A stretch of 64,000 nucleotides of DNA from the NCBI RefSeq assembly GCF_004791025.1, contig NZ_SRUO01000018.1:63079-127078 (forward strand), in the 5' to 3' direction. How positions within the stretch are numbered: position 1 is the first letter of the stretch; the number at the start of each line of letters is the position of its first letter. Of the stretch, positions 8,779 through 17,638 are shown piece by piece. This stretch comes from Mesorhizobium sp. M4B.F.Ca.ET.203.01.1.1. Lineage in GTDB: Bacteria > Pseudomonadota > Alphaproteobacteria > Rhizobiales > Rhizobiaceae. Under the pieces are notes generated by a model. That model was not told the DNA's origin. It made no database searches and saw only the letters and a list, made by a program, of their open reading frames with translations. The translations under genes and the position numbers were made by a program.

Positions 8779-9775
8779 TTGGCTCGATCGTTGGGACGAA
8801 CGCCGGGCCCTTCGCGGAGAGGAAGGGAAGAAACCAACGGATTTCGTCCTTGACGCGGAACGCGCCTTTCCAGGTGCGAAGAAGATAACAAGTATCGAGG
8901 AATTCTGTGCCCTTGCGGACCAAGCCGTGGCTGATCCAGCCTTTTTCGATGAGCCGAGTGTGAGTGATCAGGGTTTTGTAAGGCTAGATGGGTGGCTCAA
9001 ATTTTCATCGGACATTTCTACTGACATCGAACAAAACAATGTCGTCTCGGCGAAAATCACAGAAAGCGGGTCGTTCGATCAGGCGATGGTGATTTTTCAT
9101 CATTGGAATGCAAGCGCCCGGAATCGTCAGATTGCCAACTTTTTCTCGCAGCGTGGCATCACGGTTGTCGAGATTGCTATGCCTTATCACTTCGAACGCA
9201 GCCGTCCCGGCTCCGTGCACGCCGACTATATGCTTAGCCCTAATCTCGGACGAACGATCCAATCTGTAAGGCAGGCAGTGTTGGATGGACGAAAACTCAT
9301 ACGTTGGTTGAAAAGCGAAGGCTATCGAGAGATTTCGGTTCTCGGAATGAGCTTAGGTTCGTGGATTGCGGCCATAGTCGCGGCACACGACTTGGCTGTG
9401 TCAAAAGCCTCGTTGTTTCTGACGGCGGGGAGCCTAGCGGATATGGTTTGGACGGGCCGGGCGACACGATCGATACGCGATAGCCTTGAGCCTGAGATTG
9501 AGCTGACCGATCTCAGAAGGGCCTGGGGTCCACTTAACTTGGAGAATTACGCGCGCAGTTTGGCACGGCCTGATCTCGATCTTCAGGTTGTGTTGGCTAA
9601 GAGAGACAAAGTGGTGTTGCCAGAGCTATCGGAGAGGTTCATGCAGAGGCTGAAGGACGCCGGGGCTAGGCCAAATATTTTGGAATTAAACTGTGGTCAC
9701 TATTCGCTCGCCATGCCGCCTTACATTTTGTTGGCCGGTTTGAGCTTGAAGCGGTTACTAAGGCGCGGCCGTTGA
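8768..9775 (+). CDS. rcgR: RcgR-like alpha/beta hydrolase, conjugation modulator
   Basis: 335 residues from a GTG that overlaps rcgA. An alpha/beta-hydrolase fold is shown by VMVIFHHWNA (oxyanion strand, about 107-116) and the nucleophile elbow GMSLGSW with Ser195. Asp280 (AKRDKVV) and His311 (CGHYS) probably complete the triad. The family has been annotated as a putative quorum-lactone hydrolase acting with RcgA in plasmid transfer; the substrate is not shown by the sequence. No signal peptide is seen, so it should be cytoplasmic. Confidence 0.75.
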   Translation: MFHSWLDRWDERRALRGEEGKKPTDFVLDAERAFPGAKKITSIEEFCALADQAVADPAFFDEPSVSDQGFVRLDGWLKFSSDISTDIEQNNVVSAKITESGSFDQAMVIFHHWNASARNRQIANFFSQRGITVVEIAMPYHFERSRPGSVHADYMLSPNLGRTIQSVRQAVLDGRKLIRWLKSEGYREISVLGMSLGSWIAAIVAAHDLAVSKASLFLTAGSLADMVWTGRATRSIRDSLEPEIELTDLRRAWGPLNLENYARSLARPDLDLQVVLAKRDKVVLPELSERFMQRLKDAGARPNILELNCGHYSLAMPPYILLAGLSLKRLLRRGR

Positions 9776-9949
9776 GCGGTTTCTGTCGTCTGCCCACGCT
9801 TGGTACCCTATGCACCCGAAGTCGCGAAGAGGCTGAAAGGATCAAAGGAGCGGCGGAGTCGATCGGGAAACAGCAGCACGAAGAGTTCTCAACGCTACGC
9901 GGCAACCGATAAGGATTGGTGACCAGGTGAGCGCGGACTGACAGCTTCC

Positions 9950-10657
9950 TTATTTGAGCTTTACCATAATGACTTTTGGGTTCTCTCCGATGCGTTCGAC
10001 ATCCACGATGCCGGAGGCCTCGACGAGATCACTGAGACGCGGAAAGCCGTAGTTGCGTGCGTCAAAGTCAGGGGCCTGTTTCGCCAAGTGTGCCCCGACG
10101 CGAGCAAGGTTGGCCCGCCCATCTTCATCGGCCGAGGCTGCGACCGCTTTTGATAGCATATCGAGCGTGGCCTTATCGAGCTTGCTCTGCGCAGCAGCCG
10201 GTTTGGTGGCTGCTGTCTTCGGCAGGGAGGCGGCTGTCGACTGTTCGGATGTGTTGAGGACATCGAAATAAACGAACTTGTCGCAAGCCGTAATGAAAGG
10301 ACGGGGCGTCTTGCGCTCACCGAAGCCATAGACTGTGACGCCTTGCTCGCGAATCCTTGCCGCCAACCTTGCAAAATCGCTATCGCTCGAGACGATGCAG
10401 AAGCCGGAGAATCGACCAGTGTAGAGCAGGTCCATGCCGTCGATAATCATCGCGCCATCGGTCGCGTTCTTTCCGGTCGTATAGGCAAATTGCTGGACCG
10501 GCTGGATCGAGTGCTCGAGCAAACATTCTTTCCACCCTTTGAGATTTGGGCCGGTCCAATCTCCGTAGACGCGTTTGACACTGGCAGTGCCATAATTGGC
10601 GATCTCGGCCAGGAGGCCGACGATGATCTTTGGCGACGCATTGTCGCCGTCGATCAA
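9950..10657 (-). CDS. NYN-domain RNase-like protein with LOTUS-type tail
   Basis: 235 residues from a TTG. The NYN/LabA-type PIN-like domain is clear: LIDGDNAS, NATDGAMIIDGMDLL and IVSSDSDFARLAARIREQG supply the acidic metal-binding residues. The C-terminal 75 residues (ANLARVGAHLAKQAPDFDARNYGFPRLSDLV) fit an OST-HTH/LOTUS RNA-binding domain. The strand before LLIDGDN (TLAL) is coded upstream of this start without an in-frame ATG, and an ATG at about 10690 is out of frame by one base. The gene may therefore have a small frameshift at its start. It is probably an RNA nuclease; its target is unknown. Confidence 0.75.
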   Translation of the reverse strand: MIDGDNASPKIIVGLLAEIANYGTASVKRVYGDWTGPNLKGWKECLLEHSIQPVQQFAYTTGKNATDGAMIIDGMDLLYTGRFSGFCIVSSDSDFARLAARIREQGVTVYGFGERKTPRPFITACDKFVYFDVLNTSEQSTAASLPKTAATKPAAAQSKLDKATLDMLSKAVAASADEDGRANLARVGAHLAKQAPDFDARNYGFPRLSDLVEASGIVDVERIGENPKVIMVKLK

Positions 10658-10875
10658 CAGGGCAAGAGTGGACGTCGTATCGGGTTGCCATCGTCACTCT
10701 TTGTGCCAGTTAACCGCGAAAGCCGCAACGCCCATGGAAATAGAACCCGAGCCGCGAGAAGGCGTCTCGTAAGCAGCCATTGCTTTGCGTTTTGGTCCTC
10801 CAAGGTTCTTGTGTTAGAGCTCAGCGACAATGCCTTCTTAACGACGTCCTTGGTCAGACAAATAGCGGAGGAAAC

Positions 10876-11859
10876 GTGGCGCTTATCAGGTGCCCGGAAA
10901 GGTTCGATGGCGATTTCGCCGGCTTCTACTGCGGCTTTGTAGAGCCCAATCTGCCGGCCCTCGAAAGGGTCAAGGCCTTTGACGCTTTTCTCTCCATTTA
11001 TCTTTCGAGCGATCGCCCGGTGCATATCGTCCGACAGGTCAGGGGGCAGGAGCGAGGCACTCTCTATACGACCGCTCGGGGAGATGTTTTGATGCCATCC
11101 GACAACGCGCCGGGTTGGTGGCTTCATGCATTCTTGCTGGGCGAGCAGCCCATTGAAGGCGCGTCCGCGCAATTCTTTGCTGAGGTTCCTACTCATATGT
11201 TTGGCATCGTGGGCAGCGAGAACCTAAATTCCGCCGGCTACCACCTGGCGCATATCGTGCCCGTCAAGAATCGTGATCTTGACTGGACGAACTGGACGCG
11301 GGCCGATCTCCAGCGGCGCTTCCTGCTCAACATTCACCCGTGCAACTGGTTTCTGATCGCCAAGACGGAATGGCATCGCAATGGGGCGCGCGCAGATATC
11401 ACTGCGTGGATCAAAACAGCCTATGCGGAGCGGTACGGCGAGCTTTACCAGACTTTCGTGCGAAGGGTCGGGAACTCCGACCAAGCACCCGATCTGCGGC
11501 CAGGATCACCAGACTACAAGTTCCACGCAAAGGCTGGGGGTGAGGGGATCCAGCATCGACGTGCACCGCGCCGCCGAGCCAGTGGAGATGGTAGTGATTC
11601 ATCCCCACACATTCGCTCGCTAAACCGTCCAGGCGTAGTGCGAGAGCTTGTTGGCAAGGGCGTAATCCTAAATATAACAACGGTCGGCAAGCGTTTTGTG
11701 GTGCCACATGACGAGCTGCTCGAATGGGTCAAGGCCAACACAAACGTGCCCAACACCCGCAGCTGGCTTCATGCTGGCAACTACAACTGGCCGCTCCCGA
11801 CGCAGGCCCTGCTTACCTTTTTGCGCCGTTTCGAAGTCTCTTCTATGGAAGCGCCGTAG
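10876..11859 (+). CDS. HNH-like hypothetical protein
   Basis: About 327 residues from a GTG with a strong GGAGG five bases upstream; the frame stays open back to 10780. A segment near residues 118-170 has HIVPVKNRD, then FLLNIHPCNWFLI, then K-TEWHRNG, a spacing like HNH endonuclease cores (His, Asn, His). The C-terminal 100 residues look like a winged or helix-turn-helix part (RELVGKGVILNITTVGKRF). No close family was recognised. It stands alone between a leftward NYN gene and a leftward CoiA-like gene. Confidence 0.55.
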   Translation: MALIRCPERFDGDFAGFYCGFVEPNLPALERVKAFDAFLSIYLSSDRPVHIVRQVRGQERGTLYTTARGDVLMPSDNAPGWWLHAFLLGEQPIEGASAQFFAEVPTHMFGIVGSENLNSAGYHLAHIVPVKNRDLDWTNWTRADLQRRFLLNIHPCNWFLIAKTEWHRNGARADITAWIKTAYAERYGELYQTFVRRVGNSDQAPDLRPGSPDYKFHAKAGGEGIQHRRAPRRRASGDGSDSSPHIRSLNRPGVVRELVGKGVILNITTVGKRFVVPHDELLEWVKANTNVPNTRSWLHAGNYNWPLPTQALLTFLRRFEVSSMEAP

Positions 11860-11916
11860 CCTGGCGCGACATCCTTGACGATCGTGAGACTCTGAACATG
11901 CTGCTTACCCCAAGTG

Positions 11917-13182
11917 CTATGGGCTGGTGGATAGCGGCCTGCCGTCAGGCAGAATGGCGTTGCTAAACCCACCCATTCTGGAGACGACAATGCAACAGGT
12001 TGCAAATCGGCCGGAACAGGCCGCTATCCGCTGTTCCACAACTGCCCGCCCTATGTCAGGCAAGTGCGCTTCGCGCTCCGTTTTGTCGACAATTCCCCAT
12101 AGGAGCATTGACCCACGTATTCCTGATCCCGCTTGTCCCAACAATCCTGACTTTGTCATGTCTTTCAAGAATTCCGAATATCGTTCATACGGAGAGCGGT
12201 AAGCGCGTTCCAGTTTTCGCATTCTGGACGCCAAGTCGTTGTCCCGGAAGACGAATGCCTGGTGCACCCATCCTTTGCTGCACATGGCCATGAAGGCATC
12301 GAAAGGCCAAGGGCCTCTTCGACAGGCGATCTCGAGCAGGACAAACGACTTCCACTCGGCGTCACGGACTTCGAAGCATGTCTTGTGTTGACCACCACCA
12401 GAGACCGCTTTGCGGAGCCCGTATTCGTTTGCCTTTTCTTGCCATGGCCCTAGCGAGAATTGGCTTTCTGCCGGCCGCTCAATATAGATTTGCCACAGCG
12501 CTCTTGCTTCATCGTCCTTCTCACGTTCGATCGCGTTTTTTCGCTCCTCCATCATCCGCGTGCCCTTGGCGAACATGCGCGTCTGAAGCCACTTCCTGGG
12601 CGCCTTGAAGAGAATCGCTTCATCGAGGTGGTTCAGCGGCTCGTTTCGGTATCTTCTGAGATCGATTTCAAGTACGCCGACATCCATGGCATTGAGCTTG
12701 GCAAGCTTCGTCGGGTCGCAAGCATGCGTCACAAGGAATTCCACGTGAAGGTCGCGGCCACCGCGGCGGCAGATGACGTCAGGAACGACTTCGCCCGCCC
12801 TTTTCTCAAGAGCCGCTTCGTCGAAATCGAAAACGGCTTCCTTGAAGACTTCCAGCACGCCGTTCTGGTCCGTCATTGTGATGGCTGGTAATTTCAGTCG
12901 CAGCCGGTCGCGGAGTACCATCTTTGCAAACTTGTGCAGGGCAGTTTCACCAGGCGAGCTGCAGTTATCGGCCTGGTGTGCCCGGTGAGCGAATACGTGC
13001 GCCCTTTGCTCGCCCTTTCTGGCGACCATGTCCCGACCGCATCCAGGGCACATGCATTGGCAGGTGAGGCCTGACACGACATCGTCGATATGGACCCGCG
13101 AGCCGTCTGTCTTGCTTTCTGCGACACGGATGAAGCCCGCGCTTGTGCAGTAGTACAGGTCACGGAGTGTGATTTCGGTCAT
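11917..13182 (-). CDS. CoiA-like competence/nuclease family protein
   Basis: About 421 residues from the ATG at 13182 (TEITLRDLYYCTSAGFIRV). Residues 40-70 hold a zinc-ribbon-like Cys/His cluster (CQCMCPGCGRDM, then HVFAHRAH). A CoiA-type core follows, with VVPDVICRRGGRDLHVEFLVTH and VLEIDLRRYR, which resembles restriction-endonuclease-fold motifs. The helical C-terminal half has no known domain. CoiA-like proteins on plasmids are thought to act on DNA, but their role is not settled. A second CoiA-like gene lies at 39.9 kb and a fragment at 61.3 kb. Confidence 0.7.
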   Translation of the reverse strand: MTEITLRDLYYCTSAGFIRVAESKTDGSRVHIDDVVSGLTCQCMCPGCGRDMVARKGEQRAHVFAHRAHQADNCSSPGETALHKFAKMVLRDRLRLKLPAITMTDQNGVLEVFKEAVFDFDEAALEKRAGEVVPDVICRRGGRDLHVEFLVTHACDPTKLAKLNAMDVGVLEIDLRRYRNEPLNHLDEAILFKAPRKWLQTRMFAKGTRMMEERKNAIEREKDDEARALWQIYIERPAESQFSLGPWQEKANEYGLRKAVSGGGQHKTCFEVRDAEWKSFVLLEIACRRGPWPFDAFMAMCSKGWVHQAFVFRDNDLASRMRKLERAYRSPYERYSEFLKDMTKSGLLGQAGSGIRGSMLLWGIVDKTEREAHLPDIGRAVVEQRIAACSGRFATCCIVVSRMGGFSNAILPDGRPLSTSP

Positions 13183-13261
13183 GTGGCAACGCCCAAAGGG
13201 TGGCGACGCCCTATTTTCAGGATTTCCGGTCGCGTCGGCAACAACGGTCAGCGTCCCGTAT

Positions 13262-13438
13262 TTAGGGATGCTTTCGTTTAGCGGTTTTAACCCGGCGATT
13301 GCCGGTCTCGCCGAGCTCACAGCCACAGTATGCGACCGACGTTGTCGGATCTTGGCCGAACTCGTCAATTGCCGCATCGGCGGCCTCATCTTCAGTGAGG
13401 AGTTCCCAGCCAGCTATGACGGGCGTGGTGTCGGTCAT
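13262..13438 (-). CDS. Small conserved hypothetical protein
   Basis: 58 residues; the ATG at 13438 has AGGAGG nine bases upstream and overlaps the stop of the recombinase gene by 4 bp. The sequence starts TDTTPVIAGWELLTEDEAAD and is acidic at first, then basic at the end (RVKTAKRKHP). No function is known. It looks translationally coupled to the gene before it. Confidence 0.5.
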   Translation of the reverse strand: MTDTTPVIAGWELLTEDEAADAAIDEFGQDPTTSVAYCGCELGETGNRRVKTAKRKHP

Positions 13439-14007
13439 CGTTGTGTTCCTCCTTTCGTGTGTTCCGCCCACACTCGCTTGACCTGGCTCGGGCTGCAGCC
13501 GGCCAGTTGCGCCGTATCGGCTATGCTGCGGCCGGCGGTGCGCAGGGCGATGACGCGCTCGTGCACTTTGGTGTCCGCCTTCCGGCCGCTGTAACGGCCC
13601 TCGGCCTTGGCCAGTTCGATCCCCTGCCGCTGCCGCTCGCGGCGATCCTCGTAGTCGTCGCGCGCGATCTGCAATGCTACGCGCAACAGCAAGTCCTGCA
13701 CCGATCCCAGCACCACGCGGGCAACGCCGTTGGCGGTTTTGGTCAGCTCGGATAGGTCCACGATACCGGGCACGGCGAGTTTGGCCCCCTTGTCGCGGAT
13801 CGCCGCGACCAGCCGCTCAGCTTCATCTAGTGGCAGGCGCGAAATGCGGTCGATTTTTTCTGCGATGACGACCTCGTCGGGCTGAAGATCATTGATGAGG
13901 CGTAGCAGCTCTGGCCGATCGGCGCGCAGCTCCCTAGAGTGCGCAGTCAGGAATGCGGTCACCCTAGTCGGCCAAGTCGCGATCTTGTCCATGTCGACGG
14001 GGTGCAA
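13435..14007 (-). pseudogene. Serine recombinase (resolvase) lacking its catalytic N-terminus
   Basis: 190 codons. From RPELLRLINDLQPDEVV onward it matches small serine resolvases, including the EKIDRISRLP segment with the conserved Arg pair, the long E helix (about 110-135) and a C-terminal helix-turn-helix (SIADTAQLAGCSPSQVKRV). The usual first 45 residues, with the catalytic serine in a YARVS-type motif, are missing. They are replaced by unrelated sequence (MDKIATWPTRVTAFLTAHS). It could still bind DNA but should not cut it. An N-terminal deletion or recombination event is the likely cause. Confidence 0.75.
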
Positions 14008-14016
14008 GTGCGCCTC

Positions 14017-14520
14017 CTATGTTCGCGCTGCAAGGGTTTTCCACGCCTCGCGATAGGGCTCAAGCCAGCCTGGGCCGCAGCCGATCATCAACCCCTTGCG
14101 TTCGAAGTCAGGCAGGAAGCGACGGAAATCGGTGTCGTTGCGCTCTTGCCCCTTCGCTCCAGGAGTCTTCAGCCAGGCTTGGTGCGATCGCCTTATGACG
14201 TCGGCGACCACTTCGCTGGGCACAACGAAACACGCTGGCGGAGCGGTAAGCGACTTCCCAAAATCCAGAAATGAATAGAACAGCCCTGGGGAACTGATCG
14301 ACTCGTGCTTCTTACTCATGTGCCAGCCGCCGTCGCTGCCCTTGTCAATGCGTGTCTTGACCTGCACAGCGCAGAGTCGATCGCCGATGTCGTCCGTCAC
14401 TACGATATCGCAGTTCGGCACACCGACCGGTGCCAGTGCAGCGATAAAGCCGTGGCGCAGCAACAGCGACATCACGTAGTGCTCGCCGGCAGCGCCGAGG
14501 AGAGTGGATGCAGCGACCAA
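14017..14520 (-). CDS. PD-(D/E)XK-like nuclease-fold protein
   Basis: 167 residues. The N-terminal part has LGAAGEHYVMSLLLRHGF, then PNCDIVVTD and CAVQVKTR, the Glu - Asp - Gln/Glu-x-Lys order of restriction-endonuclease-like folds. The rest (FVVPSEVVADVIRR, then RRFLPDFE) matches small uncharacterised relatives often annotated as hypothetical. It starts 1 bp after the HEPN-type gene upstream, so the two are one transcriptional and probably functional unit. Confidence 0.65.
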   Translation of the reverse strand: MVAASTLLGAAGEHYVMSLLLRHGFIAALAPVGVPNCDIVVTDDIGDRLCAVQVKTRIDKGSDGGWHMSKKHESISSPGLFYSFLDFGKSLTAPPACFVVPSEVVADVIRRSHQAWLKTPGAKGQERNDTDFRRFLPDFERKGLMIGCGPGWLEPYREAWKTLAART

Positions 14521-14521
14521 G

Positions 14522-15304
14522 TCATGCCTCCTGGGGAAGGGAATTTAGTTCCTGAAGCATCTTCTCACCGATCTCGACCACTGTCGCCAGATCACAGATC
14601 ATCTGCGGATGAAACCGTACTGGGGTGCCATCGTCCGTATCCGGGCCGTACGCATGCATCATCCAAGGCTCGAACACACCGAGCTCCGACTGCTGCCCCA
14701 GGAGCTCGTCATAGAGGTTGAAGTTACGCGCCTTCAGCGCCTCGAAGCTCTCCGTCTCAAGGCGGCGCCATTCCGCCGCCCCCTCGTCGTCCATGCGCGT
14801 GGAAGGGATGTAGAGGGGGATCCTGTGTGCCAGCGCGTGCCGGTAGTTCTCAAGATAGCCAAACCACGCATCTGTGCCGGACATGTGCTCCTGCATGGCC
14901 TCCGACAGGCTCTCACGGATCGCCGTATTATCTGGTGTTAAGCCGATGTACATGGACGGGATCGGCTTGCCTTTGTACTTGGCGTCTGCCTCCCAGACCC
15001 ACAACCGAGCGAGGTTGTCGACTGCGCCATAGACGTTGATCACGAAAGCCTGCAACCAGATCGCGGCGTCGTTGATGCCCTGGCGCGAGGGCTTCTCGGC
15101 CTCGGGTGGGACCAGCTCATAAACTTGCTCGATGCAGCGGATTAGGGTGTGTAGCCGTCGTGTGAAGCCTTGCACAGCCATTACTTGCGACCGTTCCTGC
15201 CGATAGGCACGAGAGATCAAGGCTTCGCTCAAAGCACGTTCCCGGGCGGCCCACTCATCGAGGCTGTGATGGAATTCTGCGATCTGCTCTGCGCTGTACG
15301 GCAA
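14522..15304 (-). CDS. HEPN-like helical protein paired with nuclease-fold gene
   Basis: 260 residues, nearly all helical. The segment ENYRHALAHRIPLYIP (about 156-170) carries an R-x4-H motif typical of HEPN ribonuclease folds, placed after a long helix as in that superfamily. The N-terminus (HHSLDEWAARERALSEALISR) is charged and coiled-coil-like. No membrane segment is seen. HEPN proteins often act as RNases in defence or toxin-antitoxin systems. Pairing with a PD-(D/E)XK-like gene is suggestive, but the function is not established. Confidence 0.5.
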   Translation of the reverse strand: MPYSAEQIAEFHHSLDEWAARERALSEALISRAYRQERSQVMAVQGFTRRLHTLIRCIEQVYELVPPEAEKPSRQGINDAAIWLQAFVINVYGAVDNLARLWVWEADAKYKGKPIPSMYIGLTPDNTAIRESLSEAMQEHMSGTDAWFGYLENYRHALAHRIPLYIPSTRMDDEGAAEWRRLETESFEALKARNFNLYDELLGQQSELGVFEPWMMHAYGPDTDDGTPVRFHPQMICDLATVVEIGEKMLQELNSLPQEA

Positions 15305-15569
15305 TCTGGTCTCCCATAAGATCCGGCGATATTAGGTGAAAAGCGAAGGGGGAGCACCATTTCGTGCCGAGACTTCAGACGCGTGCAGAAAATCAGACGT
15401 GCCGACTGCGAGCATCTTCTCTACCGCAGGTTTCAACGACGCATTGTTTCCAGCTTGCCTTCAGTGGCCGGGCCAGCAAACAGTTGGCCAGGCCGAAACG
15501 GGGAATCTCGGGCCGCCTGACGCGTGACCGCTTGACGCTGAGGGTGCATGTTTATCGTCCGACCATGCC

Positions 15570-16103
15570 CTAAGCAGCCGGTCCATTGCCGGCCCCGGCT
15601 TCTGTGGTCCGTGGGGAGCCGAACAAATGGCAAGTTTCGGGCGACGGCGGGAGTATGGCTTCAGAGATCCGGATTTCCCCAGAAAAAACGGATGCGGGTG
15701 CGTCCCGAAGATCGCGCGTACGCGCTGCCGAAGATGAGCGTAGCCGAGCGGAGAGAATACGAACGCCATAGGCGAGATGACAGAGCCTAAATTCGCGCTG
15801 CTCCGCAAGAATCCAAGCAAGACACCGTAGCGATTTCGGCGGCTCAGTTTTCCACAAAATGATTTCAAGCCACGCCTGCTGTTTGGGGCTGATCCTGCCG
15901 CCAAGTGTCGTGCGTGCTTTCATCTGCTGGTCAAAGCCTGCCTCGCGATCATTCAGGGAATCCTTGTATCGGCAGCAGAACTCAGCCATGCCGCCGCATG
16001 ACCTTTCGTCGACTTCCTCGTCGTCGAAATCCATTTTCGCCAAAATTTCAGCAGCCGCTCGGCGCGGGGCGGCGAGGTGCGTAGCGCGTAACTTTACACG
16101 CAA
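15570..16103 (-). CDS. Doubtful hypothetical protein, perhaps degraded
   Basis: 177 codons. Only the first half reads like a protein (DFDDEEVDERSCGG, then GRISPKQQAWLEIILWK); the second half is Arg/Ser/Ala-rich in the manner of an out-of-frame read, so the frame may be broken near 15800. No family was recognised. The wider gap 15305-16148 shows nothing else I can support. Confidence 0.25.
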   Translation of the reverse strand: MRVKLRATHLAAPRRAAAEILAKMDFDDEEVDERSCGGMAEFCCRYKDSLNDREAGFDQQMKARTTLGGRISPKQQAWLEIILWKTEPPKSLRCLAWILAEQREFRLCHLAYGVRILSARLRSSSAARTRDLRDAPASVFSGEIRISEAILPPSPETCHLFGSPRTTEAGAGNGPAA

Positions 16104-16148
16104 GCGGCATTTCCATAATCTTTACTACTGATTCGACCTCGAGTCGCC

Positions 16149-16568
16149 ATGAACACCTCCAAGGCCCCGCAATCGAGGACCCCGCTCCATCCTGGGCGGT
16201 TTGTCCGAACCAAGATCATCGAGCCCCATGGGCTGTCCGTGAAAGACGCGGCGACAGCCTTGGGCGTTCACAGAGTGGCGTTATCGCGGCTCCTGAACGA
16301 ACAGGCTGCCCTCTCGGCTGAGATGGCAGTCCGTCTCGAAAAGGCTTTTGGGGCCGATATGGTGAGCCTGATGCGAATGCAGAGCGAGTACGACATTCGC
16401 CAGGCGAAGCTAAAATTTGGGGGTATCAAGGTTCCCGGAAATGTCGACGGTGAAGGACGTAACGGCGGCCCCGGTCGGGCCGCCCATTCGAGAATATCCA
16501 AGGATAGCAGAAGGAGCTCAGTTGCATACACAGAAAGTGGAAGCCGCAAGAGTGGCGGCCGTGGCTAA
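16149..16568 (+). CDS. XRE/HigA-type regulator heading a methyltransferase-McrBC operon
   Basis: 139 residues. Residues 12-95 are a HigA/VapI-type helix-turn-helix domain: PLHPGRFVRTKIIEPHGLSV, then ATALGVHRVALSRLLNEQ, AEMAVRLEKAFG and RMQSEYDIRQAK. The last 40 residues are low in complexity and may be added or frame-shifted. HigA proteins usually pair with a HigB toxin; none is seen on either side. The gene ends 47 bp before the methyltransferase start, so a role as controller of the restriction-like operon is more likely. That role is inference. Confidence 0.65.
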   Translation: MNTSKAPQSRTPLHPGRFVRTKIIEPHGLSVKDAATALGVHRVALSRLLNEQAALSAEMAVRLEKAFGADMVSLMRMQSEYDIRQAKLKFGGIKVPGNVDGEGRNGGPGRAAHSRISKDSRRSSVAYTESGSRKSGGRG

Positions 16569-16615
16569 ACAGCTACTCCTTGTTTCAATTTCAGACTACT
16601 GACCGGGGGCAGAGC

Positions 16616-17638
16616 ATGGGAAATACGGCGCTTAGGGTCGTGGGCGGTACGGACGTAAGCTCAAAGACCCGAGCAAAGACCGCCAGATCGTCGGGCGACA
16701 AACCCAAGACCAAAGCCAATGCGGCTATGGCGCCGACTGTCATTGACGATGCCACATTCCTCTCCCCGGTGCTGCAACGGAAGGCATACTATGCCGACGA
16801 ACACACCATCATCCTCAACATGGATGTTGCGGATGCGCTCGAACTGCTGACGCAGACGGGAATGATGGTGAACTGCATCGTCACCTCACCGCCGTTCTAC
16901 GGGCAGCGTGACTACGATGTTGACGGGCAGATCGGTCTTGAGGAACACCCATCATCGTTCATCGAAAAACTCGTCGCGACGTTCGACGCGTGCGATCCTA
17001 TCCTCGCGCCGAACGGCAGCATGTGGGTCAATATCGGCGACACTTATTGGAGTGGGAAGGGCGAACACAAGAGCGGAGAAGCGAAGCAAGGGGCACGCCG
17101 CTTCGGAATTCGTCCCCAGGACAAGAAGGGCGACGGCAAGTGGTGCATCCCCAAGCAACTGCTTCTGATACCGCACCGCTTCGCGATTGCGATGCAGGAC
17201 AACGGCTGGACGGTCCGCAACGACAATGTCTGGCTAAAGCCCAATCCCATTCCCGATCAGGTACGGGATCGGTGCTCCATGTCTCACGAGTACGTCTTTC
17301 ATTTCGTGAAAAATCGTTGGTACTACTTCAACAAAGAACCGGTCGGCCGACCGAATGACTCCGGCTCGGTTCTGCCGCCGCTCGATACATGGGAGGTGCC
17401 GCCGGTGCGCGGCCTTCAAAACGGTCACAAGGCGCGCTTCTCCGAAGAGCTTGTTCGTATTCCGATCCTCGCGACCACGCCCGCCCGCGGCGTCGTCCTT
17501 GATCCCTTTGCCGGTAGCGGCACGAGTCTCGTATTCGCGCGCAAGAACGGATTCCGCAGCATCGGTATCGATATCAAGAAAGACTTCTGCAAGATGATGG
17601 TCAAGAATCTGGAGAAGGTCGAGAGCGGAGCCGTCTAG
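16616..17638 (+). CDS. Beta-class DNA methyltransferase (N4-cytosine or N6-adenine)
   Basis: 340 residues from the ATG at 16616 with a G-rich ribosome site. Motif IV is TSPPFYG at about 90-96 and the SAM-binding motif I is DPFAGSGTS at about 296-304. This IV-before-I order marks the beta class. TSPP favours N4-cytosine methylation, but N6-adenine cannot be excluded. The target-recognition region lies between them (about 150-270). The stop overlaps the start of the McrB-like gene, so modification and restriction-like subunits are coupled. The first 45 residues are a Lys/Ala-rich, probably flexible extension. Confidence 0.85.
   Translation: MGNTALRVVGGTDVSSKTRAKTARSSGDKPKTKANAAMAPTVIDDATFLSPVLQRKAYYADEHTIILNMDVADALELLTQTGMMVNCIVTSPPFYGQRDYDVDGQIGLEEHPSSFIEKLVATFDACDPILAPNGSMWVNIGDTYWSGKGEHKSGEAKQGARRFGIRPQDKKGDGKWCIPKQLLLIPHRFAIAMQDNGWTVRNDNVWLKPNPIPDQVRDRCSMSHEYVFHFVKNRWYYFNKEPVGRPNDSGSVLPPLDTWEVPPVRGLQNGHKARFSEELVRIPILATTPARGVVLDPFAGSGTSLVFARKNGFRSIGIDIKKDFCKMMVKNLEKVESGAV

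Noticed and set aside
15800..16148. HigB-type toxin expected beside the HigA-like gene
   Set aside because: No RelE/HigB motif was found on either strand here, so I treat the HigA-like protein as an operon regulator.
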